Assembly (NCBI GenBank): GCA_905480445.1
Contig: CAJQQJ010000176.1
Coordinates: 1-21,026 of the forward strand
DNA from: an uncultured Alphaproteobacteria bacterium
Lineage (GTDB): Bacteria; Pseudomonadota; Alphaproteobacteria; UBA7985; CAJQQZ01
Reading direction: 5' to 3'
Length of the DNA stretch: 21,026 nucleotides
Position numbers and translations under genes: made by a program. Below are positions 14,791-21,026 of this stretch, in pieces (the first letter of the stretch is position 1; the number at the start of each line of letters is the position of its first letter). The notes beneath the pieces were generated by a model. It was not told the DNA's origin, searched no databases, and worked only from the letters and a program-made list of their open reading frames with translations.

Positions 14791-15756
14791 TTGACTGAAA
14801 GCAATCAAAAGGGACTGTTCGCAGGTCCGGCGACCTTCATGTCAGTTCCTTTCACAACCAAACCAAAGACAAGTTTAGCGGCAATACTAGGCGTACCCTT
14901 CGATGCGGGTACCAGCGCAACGCGCGTTGGGGCACGATTAGGCCCTGCTGCTATACGAGAGCAATCCTTGTTACTGGATCGATATCAGCCGCCACAGACA
15001 AGGTACAGCCCGCTGGACCGGTTGAACCTCGTTGATTGTGGTGATGTTGAACTCATACCAAGCCAAATAGAAGCTTCATTTGAAAAGATAGAAGCAGCAG
15101 CGCGCAGCCTTTTGGAAGCAGGTGTTTCCCCTTTAGCTTTTGGTGGGGACGGCATGATCTCTTTGCCTTTGTTACGCGCCGCCAAAGCCTATTATCCTGA
15201 CCTGGCAGTAATACATATAGATGCCCATACAGATACCTATCATGGTGACGGTAACGCTTTGCAGAGCCGATACAACACTGCAACGACATTTACTCGTGCT
15301 GCTGAGGAAGGCTTGATCGATTGCGAGAGTTCATTTCACATCGGGATCAGGGGAACGGCTTCACAAACAGATGTCTTGGAGCATGCCCGAGACCATGGCT
15401 ATCAAGTGATTGAAGCAAAGGAGCTATTCGAACAAGGTTTGCCCCGGACCGCCACTGATTTGAAAGAGAAACTAGTAGGTAAGCAAGTCTATCTCTGTTT
15501 CGATATGGATTTCTTCGACCCATCTTGTGCTCCAGGGGTTTGCAGTCCAACCTGGGGAGGAGCCACGGCTCGTGAAGGACTTGGATTTTTACAAGACCTG
15601 ACTGGGATCGATTTTGTGGCCGCCGACATCAATACGGTTTCTCCACCACACGATGTTGGCGGCATGACTGCATTGTTGGCCGCGACCGTTGCATTTGAAA
15701 CACTAACGTTGTTCTGTCACGCACCAACTATTCACCGAAGATCAACTGAAGAGTAA
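14791..15756 (+). CDS. Agmatinase/arginase-fold protein with altered active site
   Basis: The 321-residue protein has the ureohydrolase fold: ILGVPFDAGTSATRVGARLGPAAIRE, IDAHTDTY, FDMDFFDPSCAPGVCSPTWGGAT and a SPPHD block. Metal ligands D144, H146, D148, D238 and D240 are kept. Against E. coli SpeB the first ligand His (GGDH) is Gly121 (GGDG), the His of DHGTMF is Thr163, and the Glu of DVVEV that contacts the guanidinium is Thr282 (DINTV). It may therefore act on a non-guanidino substrate or be inactive. The frame is open to GTG 14755, with ATG 14773 and 14776 also possible; I chose TTG 14791 because GGGAGG lies 7 nt upstream. It is divergent from the aminotransferase operon. Confidence 0.8.
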   Translation: MTESNQKGLFAGPATFMSVPFTTKPKTSLAAILGVPFDAGTSATRVGARLGPAAIREQSLLLDRYQPPQTRYSPLDRLNLVDCGDVELIPSQIEASFEKIEAAARSLLEAGVSPLAFGGDGMISLPLLRAAKAYYPDLAVIHIDAHTDTYHGDGNALQSRYNTATTFTRAAEEGLIDCESSFHIGIRGTASQTDVLEHARDHGYQVIEAKELFEQGLPRTATDLKEKLVGKQVYLCFDMDFFDPSCAPGVCSPTWGGATAREGLGFLQDLTGIDFVAADINTVSPPHDVGGMTALLAATVAFETLTLFCHAPTIHRRSTEE

Positions 15757-15788
15757 GATCTGGTGGAGTTTACAGCTTTGTTGTTTTT

Positions 15789-16175
15789 CTAGGCTTGTTC
15801 AAACTTTTCTACTTCTTCCATCAGCATAGGCACGGCCAAGTTACAGGCGTGAATACCCATCACGGTTGTCAGCTGGATGGTTTCCATGATCTCCTCTTTT
15901 GTGGCGCCGGCTTTGAGGGCGTTTTGCATGTGGCGGCGCACGCCAGGACCATACAAGTGCGTCGTGGCCGCATTGATGGCGATCATGATTAGTTCTTTGT
16001 ATTTTTGCGGTAAAGGTCCTGTCTTGTGGGGGACAGAACGAAAGTTCAGATAAGCCTCAATGAAATCAGGATCGATCTCTTGAATTTGGCTCCAGATCGG
16101 GTTCCAGTCACCTTTCGCTTGATGCTCTTCGATGTTTGGGTATGACTTTTCGCCAGATTTGTTTTCGGTGGTCAT
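15789..16175 (-). CDS. Carboxymuconolactone decarboxylase (CMD) family protein
   Basis: The 128-residue protein belongs to the CMD/AhpD-like superfamily: YKELIMIAINAATTHLYGPGVRRHMQNALKAGATKEEIMETIQL spans the core helices, with Glu61 and His82. The CxxC peroxidase pair of AhpD is absent, so it is a CMD-type rather than a thiol-peroxidase member. The frame is open to 16328, but ATG 16175 has GAGGAGG 8 nt upstream. That SD lies inside the last codons of the ThDP-enzyme gene, whose stop ends 4 nt before the ATG, so translation is probably coupled. It is the last gene of the GntR operon. Its reaction (decarboxylation, isomerisation or a structural role) is unknown. Confidence 0.83.
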   Translation of the reverse strand: MTTENKSGEKSYPNIEEHQAKGDWNPIWSQIQEIDPDFIEAYLNFRSVPHKTGPLPQKYKELIMIAINAATTHLYGPGVRRHMQNALKAGATKEEIMETIQLTTVMGIHACNLAVPMLMEEVEKFEQA

Positions 16176-16179
16176 GAGC

Positions 16180-17868
16180 TCAACCTCCTCTGTGTTTGAA
16201 TGAGTCACGTCGGAAGGAATAGAGCGCGGCTGGATCGACCGCGATATCAACAACCGCCGGTTTTCCACAAGCGAGTGCTGCTTCGACTGCGCCAGCGACA
16301 TCAGATAGTTTCTCTGCTTTGAAACCACGCGCGCCGTAAAGCTCTGCTACCTTGTCAAACGGAGGATTAACAATATCAGCACCTATGTAGCGCCCGTTGA
16401 AGAAGTCGCGCTGGTAGGCTTTTTCAGCGCCCCAGCATTGGTTGTTCATTACAAGCGTGACTGTGTTGATGTTGTGTTGGACGGCAGTGCTGAGTTCGGA
16501 AATGGTCATGCCAAAACCGCCATCGCCCATCAAGCTGATTACTGACTTTTCGGGACGGGCGAGCTTAATGCCCAAGCCAGCAGCAAATGAGAAACCGACG
16601 AGGCCAAAATCTAGAGGGGTGAAAAGAGAAGGTGGCTCCCAGTAGTTCATTGCATCGGTGGCCTGCAGGCAGAGTGTGCCAGCGTCCATCGTGAAGGCTG
16701 CGTTCTTGGGCAGACAGGCTCTCAGTTCCTTAAAGAGACCAGAGGGCTGCATTGGCGCTTCTGTTAGGATTGCATCGGCGTCACGCTTTGCCAGCTGTTC
16801 TGCACGGTCTGTCTTGAAGGTCTCCGTCCAGGCCTCGACTTCCGCTTTGGCTTCGAGCTTGAGCGCCGCTTCACGCAGCTTCACCGCTGTTGAAACACAG
16901 TCGGCCCAGATGCCAAGTGTCACTGGGAAGTAGCGGCCAATGGCTGTTGATTCCAGCTCGACCTGAATGATTGCAGCATCCTTGTTGATGTTGTCGTATG
17001 TGTAGAAGGTAGAGTTGAAACCGAGACGTGTGCCCAGTGCCAAGATCACATCAGCTTCTTTCGCTAGTCTTGAAGCTACTGGATTACCGCGTGGGCCCAT
17101 CTGACCAGCGTTCAACGGATGCCCAAAAGGAATGGCATCACCGTGACCGGGTGCCATAATGATTGGTGTGTTGAGTGCTTCGGCCAAAGCCAGCGCTTCG
17201 GCATGGCCGCCGGTATTTTTGATGCCGCCTCCGATCACGATCACTGGCTGTTTGGCACCGCGCATCATCTGAGCCGCTTGTTGGATCAGGTCGCCAGAGG
17301 CTGTTGGCAGGCTTTGGTTGCGGTAAGCCTCTGGTGTTTGCAGGTTATCGAATTCAGCAGTACCGGAGAGCACATCGCGGGGGAGATTGATCTGCACTGG
17401 CCCTTTTCGAGGCGCCATCGCGACCCGGAAAGCTTCTCTAAACATCTCTGGTACACGCGCGGTCTGAGTAACCGTCCAGGTTTTCTTCGTTACCGGTTGA
17501 AAGAGCGATTGTTGGTCGACCTCTTGGAAGGCGTCTCGATAGAGATGCTCCGATGAGAGTGCGCCAGCAATTGATACGACAGGGGAGTAAGCAGCGGCGG
17601 CTTGCGCAAGCCCGGTTACCAGATTAGTGGCTCCTGGACCATTTTGCCCCGCTAGGATGACACCTGGTTTGCCAGAGGCACGCGCGTAACCATCAGCCAT
17701 GTGTGTCCCTGTCCGCTCATCTCGGATGCCAATGAAGTTGATATCGCTGGCATCATAGAGCGCATCAAACATCTCCATGGTGGCAGAGCCGATCAAACCA
17801 AACACGTGACTGACCTTTTCGGCCTTTAAGGCTTCAACAGCGGCCTGACCGCCTGACATTTTAGCCAT
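16180..17868 (-). CDS. ThDP-dependent enzyme, sulfoacetaldehyde acetyltransferase (Xsc)-like
   Basis: The 562-residue enzyme has the three-domain ThDP fold: Pyr domain with catalytic Glu51 in RDERTGTHMADGYAR, central domain (about 190-335), and PP domain with the ThDP/Mg motif GDGGF (448-452) ending in NN (475-476). Features closest to Xsc are FGLIGSATM, QNGPGATNLVT, AFQEVDQQSLF, INLPRD and the WGAEK stretch (479-483). Xsc converts sulfoacetaldehyde and phosphate to acetyl phosphate and sulfite, but no pta or sulfite-handling gene is nearby, so the substrate may be another 2-oxo acid or aldehyde. ATG 17868 overlaps the preceding hydrolase gene by 8 bp; SD AAGGAAAA. Confidence 0.85.
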   Translation of the reverse strand: MAKMSGGQAAVEALKAEKVSHVFGLIGSATMEMFDALYDASDINFIGIRDERTGTHMADGYARASGKPGVILAGQNGPGATNLVTGLAQAAAAYSPVVSIAGALSSEHLYRDAFQEVDQQSLFQPVTKKTWTVTQTARVPEMFREAFRVAMAPRKGPVQINLPRDVLSGTAEFDNLQTPEAYRNQSLPTASGDLIQQAAQMMRGAKQPVIVIGGGIKNTGGHAEALALAEALNTPIIMAPGHGDAIPFGHPLNAGQMGPRGNPVASRLAKEADVILALGTRLGFNSTFYTYDNINKDAAIIQVELESTAIGRYFPVTLGIWADCVSTAVKLREAALKLEAKAEVEAWTETFKTDRAEQLAKRDADAILTEAPMQPSGLFKELRACLPKNAAFTMDAGTLCLQATDAMNYWEPPSLFTPLDFGLVGFSFAAGLGIKLARPEKSVISLMGDGGFGMTISELSTAVQHNINTVTLVMNNQCWGAEKAYQRDFFNGRYIGADIVNPPFDKVAELYGARGFKAEKLSDVAGAVEAALACGKPAVVDIAVDPAALYSFRRDSFKHRGG

Positions 17869-18676
17869 TAGATTTTCCTTGAGAATTGAGGGTGTTCAAA
17901 AATTTTAATGTAGGGCCGGTAAACAGTTCAGGGCGTTCCATGAGGCCCATATGCTGAAGTTCTGGTATGATCAATGTCTCGGCACCGCTGATTTCGCCAG
18001 CGATGCCGTGAGACATAGCAGGCGTACTGCCACTGTCGTTTTCACAGGTTATCACCAGTGTGGGCTTGTCGATTGCTGGCGTAGGGCGAATGAGTTCCTT
18101 AACACCGTGCGCTAGCACTTGACGACAAAGAGCGTAACTATCGGGATCGTTCGCTAAGACCCAATCTCTCACCATTTGGATCTGGATCGGGTGTGATCTT
18201 ATATAATCTGGTGAAAACCAACGCTCAATCGTAGTATCTAGGGTGGCACCGGGACCGCCAGCGGATGTTTGGGCTGCACGCTCCTCTACTAGTTTCTGCG
18301 CTTCTTCACCTCGCTCGTGGGGTGAGTTCAAAATGATGAGTGAAGAAACCAGTTCCGGGCTATCTATAGCCAGTCGACGATTGATCATTCCACCCAGTGA
18401 AAAGCCAGAAATATGGGCAGAGCTGATCGAAAGCTCCTCCATCAACTCAGCCAACTGACGTGCAAATAGCTTCAACGATGGCGTTTTAGGAGGCTGGACA
18501 GTTTCACCATGACCATAAAGATCGTAGCTCAAGACACGGTATTTTTCAGCAAGCGCGGATAAGTGGTCGGACCAGGTTTCTCGGCGCAGGCCCAAGCCAT
18601 GAATCAGGACGAGGACGTCTCCATCTTCGGGACCAATGAGGTCGTATGCCGTTCCGTTGTTACTTCGTTTGCTCAT
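17861..18676 (-). CDS. Alpha/beta hydrolase
   Basis: The 271-residue protein has the alpha/beta hydrolase fold with a full triad: nucleophile Ser93 in SGFSLGG, Asp214 in TCENDSGSTP and His242 in ELQHMGLMERPE; the oxyanion HG is in LIHGLGLRRETW (24-35). It resembles 3-oxoadipate enol-lactonase-type hydrolases, so an ester, lactone or C-C bond is the likely target. The frame is open to 18781, but ATG 18676 is preceded by AGGAAAA, which overlaps the GntR stop codon region, and starts just before the domain. Only 8 nt separate it from GntR, and its tail overlaps the ThDP gene, showing one operon. Confidence 0.87.
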   Translation of the reverse strand: MSKRSNNGTAYDLIGPEDGDVLVLIHGLGLRRETWSDHLSALAEKYRVLSYDLYGHGETVQPPKTPSLKLFARQLAELMEELSISSAHISGFSLGGMINRRLAIDSPELVSSLIILNSPHERGEEAQKLVEERAAQTSAGGPGATLDTTIERWFSPDYIRSHPIQIQMVRDWVLANDPDSYALCRQVLAHGVKELIRPTPAIDKPTLVITCENDSGSTPAMSHGIAGEISGAETLIIPELQHMGLMERPELFTGPTLKFLNTLNSQGKSNG

Positions 18677-18684
18677 GGCTTTTC

Positions 18685-19359
18685 CTAAGCGGCTTGGCTT
18701 ATTCTTTGGGTTGCTAATTGTGCCAGAATAGTCGCTTCTGCTGCTTGCAAATGCTCCAAACTGGTCGCGCGCGCGGCCCAACGATCTCTTGTCGCCAAGG
18801 CGTTTGTCAGGTGCTTCATTTCAATGAGGGAGGCTGATCGACGGTTTTCATCCATCATGAGCTGAGAGCGTAAGAAATAGATCCGATCTGTCACATTCGA
18901 CAAAGCGTTTTTTATCTCTCGGTTGCGGCAGCCGTCGAAAAGAATTTCGTAAAAATGCTCTTTGATCTGCCTGGCTTCGCCCAAATCAAAGGCTTGTTCA
19001 CAGTCTTCTAATTTTCGGAATGTGGATTTCAGTAATGTGATTTCTTCGTCAGTGGCACGCTGTGTAAAAAGCTCTGCAGCCTGTGTTTCCAAAATGGTCC
19101 GCAATTCGAAGATCTCTTTGATTTTTTCCTCATCAAGAAGAGCAACGGTGAAGCCACGATAGGACTGACGCTCAATCAAACCTTTGGCTTCGAGGTGGAC
19201 AAGCGCTTCTCTCAAAATCGATCTGCTAGCACCAGTCAGCGCACAAAGCTCACGTTCAACCAGCTTCTGCCCCGCGACAAACCTTCCATCCAGGATAGCC
19301 TGACGCAGTCTCTCCAAGGCTTGGCTTGTCAATGTAACTGATTGTAGTTCCTGTTCCAA
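18685..19359 (-). CDS. GntR family transcriptional regulator (FCD/FadR-type)
   Basis: The 224-residue regulator has an N-terminal GntR winged helix (about 10-72: ALERLRQAILDGRFVAGQKLVERELCALTGASRSILREAL) and an FCD effector domain (about 80-205) with the usual ELRTILETQAAEL and KEHFYEILF helices. The frame is open to TTG 19404, but no SD precedes that codon. TTG 19359 has GAAGG 7 nt upstream and begins close to the DNA-binding domain, so I start there. It is the first gene of the operon with the hydrolase, ThDP enzyme and CMD protein, and divergent from the DUF1185 gene. GTATAC sites in the shared promoter are its likely operators. Confidence 0.88.
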   Translation of the reverse strand: MEQELQSVTLTSQALERLRQAILDGRFVAGQKLVERELCALTGASRSILREALVHLEAKGLIERQSYRGFTVALLDEEKIKEIFELRTILETQAAELFTQRATDEEITLLKSTFRKLEDCEQAFDLGEARQIKEHFYEILFDGCRNREIKNALSNVTDRIYFLRSQLMMDENRRSASLIEMKHLTNALATRDRWAARATSLEHLQAAEATILAQLATQRISQAA

Positions 19360-19394
19360 CGCAACGCCTTCGTTTGGTCTAACGCAATAAGTTA

Positions 19395-19404
19395 TCGTAT
19401 ACAA
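19395..19404. promoter_or_regulatory. Second GTATAC operator-like site near GntR gene
   Basis: GTATAC (19397-19402) lies in an imperfect palindrome (AT-N-GTATAC-N-AT, 19394-19405), 38 bp before the chosen GntR start. Its centre is 72 bp, about seven helical turns, from that of the 40-bp palindrome. It is a candidate lower-affinity site for the same regulator, by inference. Confidence 0.45.
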
Positions 19405-19421
19405 TTAGTGTTATTAGCAGC

Positions 19422-19427
19422 TTGACA
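19422..19427 (+). promoter_or_regulatory. Consensus -35-like hexamer before DUF1185 gene
   Basis: TTGACA matches the -35 consensus exactly, 73 bp before the DUF1185 start. No good -10 stands 16-18 bp downstream, so it is only a partial promoter signal. The palindrome begins 24 bp after it, close enough to block polymerase if bound. Confidence 0.25.
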
Positions 19428-19451
19428 GTAGGAATTCAAATGACGAAAAGG

Positions 19452-19491
19452 CCTCAATTTAGTATTTTGTATACAAAATACTAAATTGAGG
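19452..19491. promoter_or_regulatory. Perfect 40-bp palindrome, probable GntR operator
   Basis: Two 20-bp arms are exact reverse complements with no spacer; the left arm is CCTCAATTTAGTATTTTGTA and the centre is GTATAC (19469-19474). The core TTTGTATACAAA suits FadR/FCD-type GntR operators, and a GntR gene is divergently placed next to it. The right end includes GAGG (19488-19491), the only Shine-Dalgarno of the DUF1185 gene, 8 nt before its ATG. In RNA the palindrome could also fold into a hairpin that hides the ribosome-binding site. The palindrome is seen directly; its regulator and effect are inferred. Confidence 0.75.
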
Positions 19492-19499
19492 ATCAAGAA

Positions 19500-20102
19500 A
19501 TGGCACTTGAGTTGCACCGTACTCTCGTTCACGTAGATAATGTTTGGCATGATGGAGGGCGAAAAACTGATACACCTCTTAAGCTGATCGCGGCGATTGC
19601 TGTTTTTAAGAACCCGTGGGCCGGACGTGGTTTTGTTGAGAACCTCCGCCCTGAAATTCAAGAACTGTCGCCTGAAATTGGTAAACTCTTGTCCGGCATG
19701 ATTGTTGAGACTGCAGGCTCAGGTGCTGCTGTAGAAGCCTTCGGGAAATCTTCTATTGTTGGCATCAACGGTGAAATGGAACATGCTTCTGCTTTGATCC
19801 ACTATGTTGATTTCGGCAACCAGTATCGCAATGCAGTTGGGGCTAAAACCTATCTGGGCTTCAACAACACGAGAGGTGGTGTCAACACACCCATCATGAT
19901 TCCCTTGATGGACAAACACGACGGGGGTCGTCGGTCTCACTATTTGACTATCCACACTGCTATTCCAGACGCGCCAGCACCAGACCAGATGATCGTTGCT
20001 TTGGGCGCATCGATCGGCGGACGTCAACACAGCAGAATCGGTGACCGTTACCAAGACCTTAAAGAAATGGGCCGTGACGTGGATAATCCGTCAGGGAACT
20101 AA
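19500..20102 (+). CDS. Amino acid synthesis family protein (DUF1185/AA_synth)
   Basis: The 200-residue protein matches the 'amino acid synthesis' family (PF06684, formerly DUF1185). Typical stretches are KLIAAIAVFKNPWAGRG, ELSPEIGKLLSGM, EAFGKSSIVGINGEMEHASALIH, GVNTPIMIPLMDKHDGGRRSHYLTIHTAIPDAPAPDQMIVALGASIGGRQHSRIGD. The length is normal and no signal peptide or membrane segment is seen. The family name does not reflect a proven reaction. Genes of the family often sit in catabolic clusters with regulators, hydrolases or transporters, as here. ATG 19500 uses GAGG inside the 40-bp palindrome as SD, so expression is likely under direct control of that element. Confidence 0.85.
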   Translation: MALELHRTLVHVDNVWHDGGRKTDTPLKLIAAIAVFKNPWAGRGFVENLRPEIQELSPEIGKLLSGMIVETAGSGAAVEAFGKSSIVGINGEMEHASALIHYVDFGNQYRNAVGAKTYLGFNNTRGGVNTPIMIPLMDKHDGGRRSHYLTIHTAIPDAPAPDQMIVALGASIGGRQHSRIGDRYQDLKEMGRDVDNPSGN

Positions 20103-20119
20103 AGGTAACTTCAAGTACC

Positions 20120-21026
20120 TTACTCCGGTTCAATAACCAGCAATATGCCTCGATTGACAAGGTGTCGGAGCACTTCTGCATTGGTTTTGACTTTGGCGAA
20201 TTCAACCAGTTGTTCTGGTTCAAAGTAGTTTTGTTCTGTCAAAACTAGGGCAAGATCAAGCGCGCAATCATAGTGGTCGCCGTCTGCGAAAAGCGTAACC
20301 TTGTCAGCCGTGGCTGTTCGTATGAATGACAGGCGCGAGTGACTGTCGAGCTCCCAACCATCTTCTGCCGATTGGATGTTGTCGAGAAGAGACAGAGGAT
20401 CGTCGTCTGGTAGGGTTTCATCGCTAGGCCCGTCTAGCGCATCAACTGCACGGCTTGTCAGCATGCCACCGATAATTCGGGCAAAGGTGTCTTGATCTGG
20501 ATTGGCACTTCGATCCCAAATCTCTCGGAACTTAGCGATAGCTTCCGAAGAAATCTCTCCAGAGTTATTTTGTAGTGAGAAGGCAGGATCTGCGTAGCGC
20601 ATCTGCTCGGGCAGAGATTTTGCTAGGTTCTTTGCGATCTCTTCGACCAATTCTCCATGGGCGGGTGCGCGGAATCCTATGGACCAAGTCATGCATTGGT
20701 CATCCAGCGAAACCCCGTGATGGGGAACGCCCGGTGGCAAATACAACAGATCACCAGGTTCTAGGACCCAGGTTTGCTGCGGCTCGAAGTTAGACAGTAT
20801 CCGGATGTCTTGTTCTGGAATGTAGCTGTGGTCGGCGTTAGGATCTTCAGTTATTGACCATTCGCGACGCCCTGAAGCCTGAAAAAGAAAGACATCGTAA
20901 TTGTCGATGTGCGCACCAACAGAGGCACCAGGGGGTGCATAAGAAATCATCAAATCATCAATGCGCCAAGCAGGAATGAACATAAAAGGCTCGAGATAGC
21001 TTTGAAACTCTGGCAACACCTTATCA
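20120..21026 (-). CDS. Cupin/JmjC-type ribosomal oxygenase, RoxA/YcfD-like (5' end outside window)
   Basis: About 301 C-terminal residues are visible and the frame stays open at the right edge; the family is about 370-390 residues, so the first 70-90 are missing. WRIDDLMISYAPPGASVGAHIDNYDVFLFQASGRREW matches E. coli YcfD/RoxA, the 2-oxoglutarate/Fe(II) oxygenase that hydroxylates an arginine of ribosomal protein L16. The HxD iron ligands lie in AHIDNYD and the distal His in PPGVPHHG. A dimerisation region and a C-terminal winged-helix-like domain follow. A GTG at 21019 could start a shorter product but would cut the conserved fold. It converges on the DUF1185 gene with a 17-bp gap. Confidence 0.88.
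   Translation of the reverse strand, partial: DKVLPEFQSYLEPFMFIPAWRIDDLMISYAPPGASVGAHIDNYDVFLFQASGRREWSITEDPNADHSYIPEQDIRILSNFEPQQTWVLEPGDLLYLPPGVPHHGVSLDDQCMTWSIGFRAPAHGELVEEIAKNLAKSLPEQMRYADPAFSLQNNSGEISSEAIAKFREIWDRSANPDQDTFARIIGGMLTSRAVDALDGPSDETLPDDDPLSLLDNIQSAEDGWELDSHSRLSFIRTATADKVTLFADGDHYDCALDLALVLTEQNYFEPEQLVEFAKVKTNAEVLRHLVNRGILLVIEPE

Noticed and set aside
16176..16328. N-terminal extension of the CMD gene
   Set aside because: It would overlap the ThDP gene by about 150 bp; ATG 16175 has a near-perfect SD and fits the family length.
17119..17556. 145-residue plus-strand reading frame
   Set aside because: It lies wholly antisense to the ThDP-enzyme gene, has no recognisable domain and no good SD; the opposite strand has clear ThDP motifs.
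12615..17868. A complete taurocyamine/taurine route (ureohydrolase, aminotransferase, Xsc)
   Set aside because: The ureohydrolase lacks guanidino-binding residues, the aminotransferase is not the class III taurine type, and no pta, sulfite exporter or taurine transporter is present.
18677..18781. N-terminal extension of the alpha/beta hydrolase
   Set aside because: It overlaps the GntR 3' end, is low-complexity and unlike hydrolases; ATG 18676 has a good SD.
20103..20120. AGGTA...TACCT inverted repeat between the DUF1185 gene and the ribosomal oxygenase
   Set aside because: Short, needs a bulge to extend, and has no T-run on either side.
1..21026. CRISPR array, tRNA, rRNA, insertion sequence or prophage
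   Set aside because: No spaced repeat array, cloverleaf, transposase, integrase or terminal inverted repeat pair was seen on either strand by eye.

Overview
The window looks like chromosomal DNA of a moderate-GC, probably marine or aquatic alphaproteobacterium. The signs are a GatB/YqeY-like gene beside carA, a DUF1127 micro-protein, LysE exporters, GcvA-type LysR regulators, a DmdA-like GcvT-family protein, and a dense patch of GANTC (the CcrM methylation motif of Alphaproteobacteria). There is no rRNA, tRNA, CRISPR array, phage gene or transposase. The genus cannot be fixed from the sequence.

Left part (1-3.9 kb), housekeeping: the start of a small secreted protein leaving the window on the minus strand; a 262-bp gene-free spacer holding nine GANTC sites; yqeY-like (minus); carA (plus); galU (minus, overlapping carA tail to tail by 4 bp); and a gamma-glutamylcyclotransferase-like gene (plus).

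Middle (3.9-12.6 kb), accessory metabolism: a LysE exporter plus PEP-mutase/isocitrate-lyase-family pair; a convergent SABATH-like carboxyl methyltransferase, a family best known from plants; a secreted MuiA/DUF4139 protein; a DUF1127 protein; a LysR regulator facing a second LysE exporter; and a DmdA-like THF-dependent protein transcribed divergently from a second LysR regulator. The two LysR genes are paralogues. Each has a perfect palindrome lying almost against its start codon, no Shine-Dalgarno, and a possible leaderless promoter.

Right part (12.6-20.1 kb), two catabolic-looking modules. The first is an aminotransferase and arginine-deiminase/amidinohydrolase-type operon, divergent from an agmatinase-fold protein that has lost several residues normally needed for guanidino hydrolysis. 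The second is a tightly coupled operon, GntR(FCD) - alpha/beta hydrolase - sulfoacetaldehyde-acetyltransferase-like ThDP enzyme - CMD-family protein, divergent from an 'amino acid synthesis' (DUF1185) gene. Between GntR and the DUF1185 gene lies a perfect 40-bp palindrome centred on GTATAC, with a second GTATAC site 72 bp away. This is the best candidate for an undescribed, locally regulated pathway. The window ends inside a RoxA/YcfD-like ribosomal oxygenase gene.

Start codons were re-chosen where a Shine-Dalgarno sequence and domain boundaries argued against the longest reading frame. Substrates of the accessory enzymes cannot be determined from sequence alone.
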